Assembly: GCA_038503065.1 (NCBI GenBank)
Contig: JBCAMK010000017.1
Location: 1,364,001-1,428,000 of the forward strand
Direction of reading: 5' to 3'
DNA from: Paragyromitra xinjiangensis
Lineage: Eukaryota > Ascomycota > Pezizomycetes > Pezizales > Discinaceae
DNA: 64,000 nt
Shown here in pieces: positions 9,501-16,948 of this stretch; within the stretch, counting starts at the first letter, position 1; each line of letters opens with the position of its first letter. The notes beneath the pieces are model-generated. The model saw only the letters and a program-made list of their open reading frames with translations. It was not told the DNA's origin and searched no databases. A program made the translations under genes and the position numbers.

Positions 9501-9613
9501 AACCTCGCGTTTTGGCAGAAGAACCTGCGTCGACGCAGTCTCCTGCTAAGCGGAAGCTTTCCACGTCGTCGGAAGGGAAGAAGAAGCGACGGAGGAAGCG
9601 AATGAATTGGTAG
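6572..9613 (+). CDS. Third ORF of element A: putative 2-oxoglutarate/Fe(II) dioxygenase-like protein
   Basis: The first ATG of the open frame is at 6572, giving 1013 residues; a TTG at 6470 is not used. Basic N-terminal sequence is followed by a Lys/Glu-rich region (about 275-405), a predicted globular part (about 405-780), and an acidic, Pro/Ala-rich tail ending in a basic KKKRRRKR stretch that could be a nuclear signal. In the globular part, FRHIDLN gives H616-x-D618, then a GVGVNHIQTSLSLD strand region, and TPGDLRISLPHLIHG gives H711 or H714 with Arg residues about 15 further on. This HxD...H...R order is what the double-stranded beta-helix dioxygenases use to bind Fe(II) and 2-oxoglutarate. 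The assignment is by motif pattern only; substrate unknown. It contains two GCGTCGACGC motifs. It could instead be a domesticated host gene captured by the element. Confidence 0.5.
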   Translation: MKQQRAMFTPINESAGPSTPEGRKTRGSSRSEPLSPNTVKKMVHRAPKTSGHTGTNEIVEITRESVLQQRAKHGLRSLIEKTMAAHKDPVSRAAVAKDALEVFAEAREVSDEGISRIWADYVEKEGLWDQFGGEEAFRAMMDYDNVIAPAQERYRATDGRKERARKLICEKWGDQWEEEFDPQEYRLRQFSEHFLRQLAAIARDGWSMSQAWKALDAGYRMRLQDRTSGQQKALVFMPKDVAYAKEWLTKAGEGKETKEEVLDEDLVSAWPVEVRPKQLKPKAAKKGKGKGKSLERVVEELESGAEDQDSASTQTPQLRSTEVPGVVAEEDEVAGRTVEAQAQRQLEKGKGKEVAEEEAEEVQKGVEAEEEEDIHKSEACGCGEYLSKAWVSNLRKYRSAEVVPLASQGKYLLDGVEAGLDNLCWEHLQRLASYVGLYVKRLNRAEMTLRLQHIHKQWDSIGDLHAAVATYGWFRKGARAKVEADDLGSLLWKPIPWELPQFDRGEIFARFGSQEAWDAFLKKGNCVVPAFRWLTEETELWAKISEEFDLYLHHQRSDSTGWLRNCYHSVLQQAIRQDPVYYVLVLAARSDRAYRMLAFPHYAKFSLPGDYTQFRHIDLNPRKALDTGVGVNHIQTSLSLDQEIPEGCTAVVEGFQNHLADWWARVEARGDAKDGNSFRTTKTYLQEDEASFGKETNVVCTPGDLRISLPHLIHGATAGAKDKAILQRRTVNNWPTAIQGDGEAMEFLEMGSRLDIIEARRLRRPFVLPRNPTGQINAHSRPKARFASTPEVRGVWGIGDALLGLVDWESARVRWELEILLGADERKAWKLVRKVRRKLMEAMWEGYKIQEWAERRDFGPNSYFHARDTGTWEPPMRITKEGKESLLRGGYSLAGFGSDVESEEGVEDSEVELGSPIREELEVEKEIEPELEDSEKELEELEDPPVDVAAATAVAAKDSSAADVAPPAANEDMPPPEPRVLAEEPASTQSPAKRKLSTSSEGKKKRRRKRMNW

Positions 9614-9766
9614 GAGAGCGGAGTCCTAGGAGGGGAGGTTTCTTTGGTTGGTTTGGTCTGTTTCTCGTTTCGTTCTGTTTCTCGTGTTTCCTACGTATAG
9701 ATTAGCATATGATTCCTTTGTTTTCTCTGTTTTAGAAGGGGGTTAATGGCCAGGGGACGGCCATTG

Positions 9767-9779
9767 TAGGAGGGGAGGA
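9767..9779 (+). other. 3' polypurine tract of element A
   Basis: TAGGAGGGGAGGA ends one base before TTGTGG, placing the LTR start (TG) at 9781. The 12-mer TAGGAGGGGAGG also occurs at 6357-6368 and 9627-9638, so the tract has internal look-alikes. Confidence 0.6.
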
Positions 9780-9780
9780 T

Positions 9781-10140
9781 TGTGGTGGGGCGCGCGGGAG
9801 GTGGAAGGAAGCGATGGATAAGTCACGTGCGCGGTCACGTGTATAAGGGTTAGGGGTATTGACAGCGGAGGATTTCTATTACTGTTCAACATTTCCTGTC
9901 GATTCACTACTCTATTCTTTCCTATCTATCTACCTACCTATCTATTTTGTATCGTATTCCTTTGCGGTGGGCTTTTGCCTTGCCTTATTCGTATCGAATA
10001 TATCCTTCCTATTCGCTCGATTCCACGCCTAATAATCCGCATATATGTGCCTCGCTATAGGACATCGGAGTCCGCGTCGACGCAGTCTCTTCTTCACAGC
10101 GCGAAGGCAGCGGATATCAGATCTCTGCGTCAAACTGGCA
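9781..10140 (+). mobile_element. 3' LTR of element A (approximate end)
   Basis: It starts with TGTGGTGGGG directly after the polypurine tract. It contains a compact promoter, a pyrimidine-rich leader with CTAT/CTAC repeats, and a GCGTCGACGC motif at 10074. The end at CA (10139-10140) is a guess: integrase-like sequence of element B on the opposite strand is recognisable from about 10150. The left LTR is outside the window, so neither boundary nor LTR identity can be tested here. Confidence 0.5.
9823..9847 (+). promoter_or_regulatory. Promoter of LTR A: two TCACGTG boxes and TATAAG
   Basis: TCACGTG occurs at 9823-9829 and 9835-9841, immediately followed by TATAAG at 9842. CACGTG is the binding core of fungal bHLH factors such as the Cbf1/Pho4 family. 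U3 would thus be only about 90 nt long. Confidence 0.55.
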
Positions 10141-10149
10141 GAGTCTCCT

Positions 10150-11090
10150 ACGCACTCGCCCACAACGGGTAATGGGAAAGGGGCCATAGGATTTTGGTGC
10201 TAGTTTCCGAGTTGGACGCTTGGTTTTGATGTTACGTGCGTCCAGCATTACTAGATCGCCGACCTTGAATGAAGGTTCTTCTTGTCGCTTTTTATCGAAG
10301 TATTTGTTCATGGTTGCTCGAGTTGCTTTGAGGGAGGAAGTTGCGAAATCGTTAACTGTTTGAAGCCAGTGGGCGTAAAGTTTGGATGCAGGGTTCTTGA
10401 CTTCCCTGTCTACTGTGAAGGTGGTTCGTGGATGGAATCCGTGGTTTGCAAAGAAAGGACTGATGCCAGTTGCAGAGGCTTCTGCATTGTTGTACGCGAA
10501 CTCCGCCAAAGGTAAAAGGTCATACCAGTCGTCCTGATCGTAATTAACAAAATTTCTTTGCGTAGGCAGAGTACTTGGTTGACTCGTTCGGTTTGGCCAT
10601 CAGTCTGGGGGTGGAAGGCTGATGATTTGCTGGACTTGATCTCTAAAAGTTTGCATAGTGAGGTCCAGAATTCGCCAGTGAATTTTGCGTCTCGATCAGA
10701 AACTATCTCCTTCGGCAGTCCATGCAACTTCCATACTTTATCCACAAACGCCTTCGCCACGTCACTTGCCGTTGCTCTTTCTTCTAATGGGATGAAATGC
10801 GCCATCTTGGTGAACCGGTCGACCACTACACAGATCTGGGTATATCCTCGGGACTCAGGTAACTGGACAATGAAATCGGTTGATATCGACACCCATGGGG
10901 CGTACGGGGTCTCCAGCGGCTGCAGGAGACCATACTTCTTGTGACGAACTGATTTGTTATGTTGACACGGGTCGCATGAACGGACATAATCCGTTATCCA
11001 GGCGGTCATTCGGGGCCAGTAAAAGTTTCTCTGGACTAGCTCTATTGTTTTGTCTATGCCGAAGTCTTGTGACTTTCGAGTCGTGTTCGT
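10150..11090 (-). pseudogene. Integrase of element B, frameshifted and 3'-truncated
   Basis: From high to low coordinate: the end of the zinc-binding region (CDPCQ), the catalytic core (STDFIVQLPES near 10880, VSDRDAKF near 10690, DGQTERVNQ near 10580; 35 residues between the last two acidic residues), then a frameshift near 10500. The next segment (AEFAYNNAEASATG, FKVGDLVML, SYGPFPITR) is the usual integrase C-terminal region. Homology fades near 10150. There is no chromodomain because the end is lost. It would insert element cDNA into the genome, but this copy cannot encode an intact enzyme. Confidence 0.85.
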
Positions 11091-11437
11091 TCTCTAGGAT
11101 CAACGTTTTTAATTCTTCATTGTCTGGTACCGTCAACCTGTTTTTCCAAAGAGGAGTCCATCCTTCACTGTGTAATGTTGGAATTTCTTGTCTGCGCTGC
11201 CTTGCGTTACCGATTGAAGGACTTCCTTGTATCCTTCATCCAACTCTACTTGTGAACTAACTTGCTCCAGAAAATCCGTGTCGAATTTTAGAACCTGAAG
11301 CGCGGTGAGGGAGGCTGTAGAAATGAGTAGCTCTCATGAGGTGTATTAGGATTAGAATTATAGTGGTGGTGGTTGCCATTGGAGGCCAGCTAGATAGCTC
11401 GTTCGTTTACCGTTTTCATAATTCTACACGTCGTAAG

Positions 11438-12905
11438 TCATCGTCTATGAATTAAGGATACGACAATTGACTTACTCGGGCGGCCAGTCATATCGAGCTG
11501 GCCGGTGCGGAACATAGCTTCAACAGGCTGTGTTGTATCCCCCTCCTTAGGGCGATACTCCGGACGCCTAGACAGTGCATCGGGCTTTCCTCCTGACGTT
11601 CCTGGTCGATAAATTATTTTAAAGTCGAATGACGACAAATATTCTGCCCATCTGGCCTGTCGACGATTGAGAATTCGGGTTTCCTTCATAAAGTACTCGA
11701 GATTCTTGTGGTCAGTGTAGACAATGGCCTGAAGTTTACTTCCCTCGAGGTAATGTCGCCATTCCTTAAAGGCGGTTACTATTGCTAGTAACTCCTTGTC
11801 GTGTACTTCATAATTCAATTCGAACTTTATTGAATTTTCGGGAGTGGAAAGCCACAGGGTGTAGCTTTTTATCGATAATTTGGGAGAGGACGCAGCCCAA
11901 GGCATAATCTGAGCGTCGGTTTCAACGACAGTCTGGCGTTCCGGCGCGAAATGGCAAAGGATGGGGGCGGTCGTGAAGGCTACTTTAAGGTATTCGAAGG
12001 CGATCGCTTGTTTATCTCCCCAGTGGAATTGTTTGGGGTCGCCTTTGGTGAGCGAGGTCAGGGGACTGGCGACTTGCGAGAAGTTTTCGATGAAACGTCG
12101 GTAGAAATTGGCAAAACCGATAAAAACTTGTACGTCGCGAACGCTCTTCGGGGTTTCACGATAGGATTGATTCAACCTTTGCCAACGACATGGCCACACC
12201 TTTGTCTGAAATAATGTGGCCCAAGAATTCAACTTCCTTGGTATGAAAGATACTCTTGTTTATGGCTACGGCTAGTCACTCGTCTTTGCAACCGCTGCAA
12301 GACTTTGGTTCTCGGACCTCATGTTCCTCACGGGAGAATTTAGAGTAAATGAGGATATCATCGATGTAAACAACGACACCCTGGTCCAAGAATTCACGGA
12401 GAACCTGTTGCGTCATATCTTGGAAGGAAGCTGGCGCGTTAAGCCAAGAAAGGCATAACGGTGTACTCAAAGTGGCCATAACGAGTGCGGAATGCAGTTT
12501 TCCACTCGTCTCGCTTCTTTAATCCTGATCAGGTGAAAACCGTCCTTGAGGTCCAGTTTGGTGAAGACTTTCGCCCGTTCACCCTATCACGCTCGGACAT
12601 TAGTGGCAGGGGTACCGGTTCTTCACTGTTACCTTATTCAAGCCACGTAGTCTACGCATAAGCGTAGGCCTCCATTTGGTTTCGCGCGAACAATATGGGA
12701 GATCCTGCAGGTGACTTGCTGGGTCGATTTTCCTTCTCGCCACCATTTTGTCCAAGTACTTTACGGAGAACCTCGAGTTCCTTCTCAGAAAGCTTATATA
12801 TTGGACCCCACGGGGCGGTTGTCCGGGTTCGAGGTCGATCGCATGATCAAATGGCACGTGCTCAGGTGAACTACATTTGGAGAGGGGTACCAAAAAGATC
12901 CACAA
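11438..12905 (-). pseudogene. Reverse transcriptase and RNase H of element B, frameshifted
   Basis: The RT start lies at 12905-12600 (PFDHAIDLEPGQPP, YLDKMVARRKIDP, RGLNKVTVKNRYP). The catalytic segment [10 protein letters not shown] is in another frame near 12370. The connection and RNase H domain run from 12232 to 11438 (VQVFIGFANFYRRFIENFS, ETDAQ, YEVHDKELLAIV, YTDHKNLEYF, GKPDALSRRPEYR). At least three reading-frame changes separate these pieces. The tether motifs are standard Ty3/gypsy and differ clearly from those of element A, so B is a different family. Confidence 0.85.
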
Positions 12906-12974
12906 ATCGGTGGTAGGGAGCCGGGAGCTGCTTGAGTAACTCTAATTCTTCTTCGACCGCGGTTACCATTCCGA

Positions 12975-13448
12975 TTATCTTTGCATTTTCATCCAGCCCA
13001 AGCCATTCGTCATACTCGATATGATCGAACTCATTAAGAGGAGGCGTCGTCGCGAGCACTGGTCACAGCAACCAGGAGATTCGAACTTCCAGTTTGCATG
13101 GTCGTAAGGGTTGCTCAACCGATGATCCGTCAACCACCAACCCCCTGGCACTATTATGTCTAACCCAGCCTCGACAGGTCCAATCTCACACGCTATCGTG
13201 CTTGTATGATTATTGCCCATAATCATGGTAATACTATTAGTAAAGGCTTGTCCCGCGCCTGCCACAACTCCGCCTGCGAAGTTCTTCACTGCAACCGGGA
13301 CGTCTCTTTTCACCTGTGGGACCGACCATTTTTCAACAAACAAAGGAGACATGAGAAATACATTACTTCCAGAATCCAGCAAAACATTGGCCACTACCTT
13401 CCGGCCATTCAACACTAGGAAAACCTGGCCACGTGGCCTGACGAACAC
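12975..13448 (-). pseudogene. Aspartic protease segment of element B
   Basis: LLDSGSNVFLMS supplies the D-S-G active site of a retropepsin, near 13370, preceded by VFLVLNGRKVVANV. The far end overlaps the start of RT in another frame (EFDHIEYDEWLG, HRFVDLFG), so the polyprotein is broken here. Confidence 0.75.
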
Positions 13449-13615
13449 TGTGGGTTCGACACACTTCTTTTTGTTGGAGGTTTCAGAATCCGCCGTTTTG
13501 CGCTTTAAATTGTTTTTGGGTTTTTCGGTCTCCAGGACAGAGACAATTCTATCTTCGATTTTCAGGCTTTCGAATGTTTGGTTAACGTCTGCTACTTCCT
13601 GAACAGGTAGTCGAC

Positions 13616-15854
13616 TTAAGGAAAATCCCCCGACATTTCTTCGTCGGAGTCCATGTTGGTGTACAAGTTAATAGGGGTTTTGGAGCTCTGTCCTTTTGGA
13701 ACAGAGACTCCGCTCACGGTCCTCTCCGCCGAAGACACTGTCGCGGTCCTCGTCTTGGGCACTAACTTCATCCGCTTTTCTAAGGCTGTGGTGGCCTCCT
13801 CGTTGGGTTTGACCCACTTTCGTTTGCGAGTCAATTCAGCTGCCGAGACTGTTCTCGGTTCCTTCATGTCGCAAGTCTTAGTGGCACTCGGTGCGTCCGC
13901 AGCGGGTGCAGGCTTTTGCTTTTCGCCTTTTCTGGATTAGATCCTCGGGGACACCGTAGTGGAGCTTCTTCCAATCCGGTGGGTTTCCCTGAGTGTTAGT
14001 GGGTTTTTCCTCCTTGGGGGGCTTGTCCTTAGATGGTCCAGCACTGCCAGTGGACTCCTTCTTAAAGCGGCTATTGAACCCTTCTCCCTGACTTTCCTTT
14101 TCTTTTCCTCCGCTTTCCCTCGGCTGTCTGTGGCCGGGAGTCCACGGTTCTCTAGTTTGACATGGTAATGTCAAACTCTTCTCTTGCCCTTCCAACCTCC
14201 GCGCAACTGCTCTATCCATCCGCTCATCGTCATAGATCTTGCAAAGGGGAGCGTCATCTCCTGGATCTTCACAGGGACCTTCGATTCCACCTTCATCCTC
14301 CACAAAATTCCTGTCATCCTGACCTTAAGGTTAAGACTCTTTTCATCTTCAGTAGGTAGTCTCCGATGGTGGTGTAGGTGACCTTGTCCATAGCATGGAC
14401 TGCGTCACGTTGTTCGTCCGGGGATCCGAAAATTTCGGTCATCTTTTCGACGAAGTTCACCCAGTACGAATATGCGGGGATACGGGCGTATCCTTCCGCT
14501 CCATCCATCTTGTTAGTATACGTGATGACGTAGGTCTAACCTTGGGTCCATCGCAACGCCCTGCTGCATAGTGGATTTTATACTCATCTGAGGTCCACAT
14601 AAAGCTGTTTACCTTGAAGTAAACTTCGAGGCTTCGAATCCAGGTTTTCAGGTCCTGGTTGGTGGCAGCGGTGAACTTTTCTGGTTCGCTGATAGGGATT
14701 TTGTGATGTCTGGCGCCACTAGGAGCGGCTGCGTAATAGTGGTTGTGGACCGCTGGGCCTTGCGGGTCCACTGGGGGAGGTGGAGGTTGGTGATTGGGGG
14801 CAGGGGTTTGGCTTATACTACGCCGTCTCTGGTTTTCTTCCCAGGCTAGTTTTCCGGCGGCTAAGCGTCTTCTATCCTCACGCATTCTGGCTAGCATGGC
14901 TGCTTGTTCGGCTGGACTTAGTCCTACCACAACATCTCCTCCGTCTTGCGAACTGTGAGAACTTGCTGGTGCTATGGGAACCCATGGGGATCTCGGTGGT
15001 CCTCGTCCTCCGTTCCCTTGGGTCCCTGATGGACCTGCGGTAGTTTGGGGTTCCCGATCCTTTCCTTTCTCACTCCTTGTGAGACGTCGGGTTGCTTCCG
15101 CCGGGTGGGAGTCGTCCAGTTGTGAGCGACCCCGTTGAGCTTCACTGATTCTGCTGTCAATGACGTCGACGAGGGTAGTAGTGAGGTATTCGTCCACTTT
15201 TCGCTGGGTATGAGCAATCTCTGCATCCAGCCCGTGCTTGACCTGCTCGGTGACTCTACGGTGTTCCTGTTCACGTTGTTCAAAATGGGTGGCAACGCTT
15301 GCGACGTTGGATGTTTGGATTTCCATCTCATCGATCGCCTCTTGAGCCGCTACCTCAAGACCTTGGACACGTCCAAGCATCTCGGTTAACTCGCCATCAG
15401 CGTATTAGTAGCCCTGCTCGATGTTCCTCTGAACCTCGGCTAACTGAATGTAGAGCGCTTGATTCTCTTGTTAAGAGCCTCCACTCCTACACTAAAGCCT
15501 ACTGCTGCTTGGTCTTGTCTTTCGACTATGAACTCGAATCTTTGCTTGGATTGCGTGCATGACCTCCACTTGACGTGGGGAGTCGTTTATGGTCAACCGT
15601 GGAATCTCCGTAGCTCCTTCGATTTGGATCGGCCGGCTGGCTGATCCTTGGTCGATGGTTGGGCGGGGGAGAGTGTTCCAAAGGCCTGTAAGACTGGACG
15701 CGTACGGCTGTGGCCGGAAGCCGACATATGAAGTGTTATGGCGTGGCTGATTGCGACGCTGTGAGGATGTGATACTTGCTACTCGGCCAGTTGACCTAGT
15801 AGTAAGTTGATGACGGGGGTCTCCGTCTTGGAGAATGTCAAGGTGGTCTGACAT
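13616..15854 (-). pseudogene. Gag of element B, broken into at least four frames
   Basis: The first plausible ATG is at 15854 (MSDHLDILQDGD), within 70 nt of the LTR end. Then come a coiled-coil-like stretch (LGRVQGLEVAAQEAIDEM, from 15380), a Pro/Ser-rich linker, and a capsid-like segment near 14720-14520 (FTAATNQDLKTWIRSLEVYF). Further on, RCGRTECH at about 13890 is half of a zinc knuckle, and a frameshift separates it from KTC. The last piece (13867-13616) is Lys/Thr-rich and links to protease. It is a non-functional copy. Confidence 0.75.
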
Positions 15855-15921
15855 CTCTGTATCGTGGTGACTACTCGTGGTGTCGAGTGTATCGCCGGTA
15901 TTGATATGCCTATCGATATCT

Positions 15922-16948
15922 TGTAAGACCGATCTTCGCACCACTACTGAATTCTAAGCGAAGCTTAGATAGCTCTCTAGACTCTGTAACTCGACCGGCT
16001 ACTATCCGTAGCACAATACCCGAGCGCACGTCCTGACAACTTCATGAACCGCATGAAAGCGGCGATAGTTTAAGCGAGATAAGTCGGGGCTGTTAGTTGA
16101 AAGAACTTTCTCAATAGGAAGGACACGAGTGTTGAAGCGCGAAGCTATCTTCAAACAACTCGCTACGATGGAGATTTTATCACGGAACAAAGTATGTTGG
16201 TAACAAAATAATATTGATAAAGGCTCGTTAACCGCCGATGATGATCGACTCAGAATTGACGTCCAATGCAAGAGTATTTATATCCCGTCCTCTTTACTAC
16301 TGTGTGTTCTTTGTAGGTTGGGTCGACGGACTAAACTATGTACTATTACAAATTGAACTAACTCGCTTATCCATTTATCCGACATCCTATCTACGTGCTC
16401 GATATCTCCAACTTCCGACGCTTTACCCCTCGTTCAGTAATCTTCGGATCGCCGTGGCGATGATACGGTTGCGACGGTTGCGTTCGCCCGATCGAGTAGG
16501 TGGTTACACGATATCGTTTTGTTGCGACAGCTGGTGTTTGGAGCCCCGTAGCGCGGGCAGGAGACCTCTGATGACTAATCCGAATAGCCCACGTGACTCG
16601 GCGCCCCAAGTTGCCCTATGAAGACCTCTCATACATACCCTCCGGGTCACGTTCCGCGGGAAGGGCGCCGTTGACGACCAAAGGGTTACTTTTAGTCTCC
16701 GGGACGCGGATATTTTGCGGGTGTCCCCCCTTCTCGATCTACTCGCTGCTGAAGGCAGGGTAACGGCCGGGTAACCGGGGAAGGCAGGGTAACTGCCTGG
16801 GAATAGGCTGGGAAGGCCAATATCACAACAGGCAGCCACAGAGGGGTCCAACGAAGACGGGAAGGTGACCAAATGGAAGGTAGGGTAACTCCCTACGTAG
16901 GTAGGGTAACAGGGAGACCACTGCACGCCTATAGCCATAGGTATAACA
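15922..16948 (-). mobile_element. 5' LTR of element B (1027 bp)
   Basis: On the - strand it begins TGTTATACC and ends GGTCTTACA. It matches the solo LTR at 19850-20867 almost throughout. A TATAAATA (16275-16282, - strand) marks the promoter, with about 670 nt of U3 before it. U3 contains five copies of GTTACCCTRCCTT or close variants. One extra copy, about 21 bp around 16890-16910, is absent from the solo LTR. Confidence 0.9.

Larger units (their letters stand above)
2392..10083. repeat. Six dispersed copies of palindrome GCGTCGACGC across element A
   Basis: Exact copies lie at 2399-2408, 4293-4302, 5718-5727, 7502-7511, 9527-9536 and 10074-10083. The first is the centre of a perfect 24-bp palindrome (2392-2415). 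The others keep shorter symmetric flanks, usually TCC before or AGTC after. Four copies read Ser/Pro-Ala-Ser-Thr in their ORF, the first is read in another frame (TPRRRG), and the last is in the LTR. This points to a role or origin at DNA or RNA level rather than a conserved peptide. I found no further exact copy in the window. Confidence 0.85.
1..10140 (+). mobile_element. Ty3/gypsy-like LTR retrotransposon A with extra third ORF (5' end outside window)
   Basis: The order is gag (with protease-like end), pol (RT, RNase H, integrase), a 730-nt spacer, a third long frame, a polypurine tract and a 3' LTR. The 5' LTR and gag start lie left of the window. All three long frames are open, so this copy looks recent. 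The third frame probably belongs to the element: it lies between pol and the 3' polypurine tract, shares the GCGTCGACGC motif with pol and the LTR, and has a similar Glu-rich, repetitive style. The right boundary is approximate. Integrase-like sequence of element B, on the other strand, resumes near 10150, which suggests A inserted into B. Confidence 0.8.
10141..16948 (-). mobile_element. Ty3/gypsy LTR retrotransposon B, degraded, 3' end missing
   Basis: Read on the - strand from 16948 it has a 5' LTR (16948-15922), gag, protease, RT, RNase H and integrase, in Ty3/gypsy order. Every domain is recognisable but broken by several frameshifts and stops. The integrase stops near 10150, where element A's LTR begins, so the end of integrase and the 3' LTR are probably beyond element A, left of the window. 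No canonical primer-binding site starting TGG follows the LTR. Confidence 0.85.

Noticed and set aside
10117..16948. Repeat-induced point mutation as the cause of decay in element B
   Set aside because: The lesions are mainly frameshifts and the sequence is not strongly TpA-enriched; the TGG to TGA changes seen elsewhere are not in the CpA context either.
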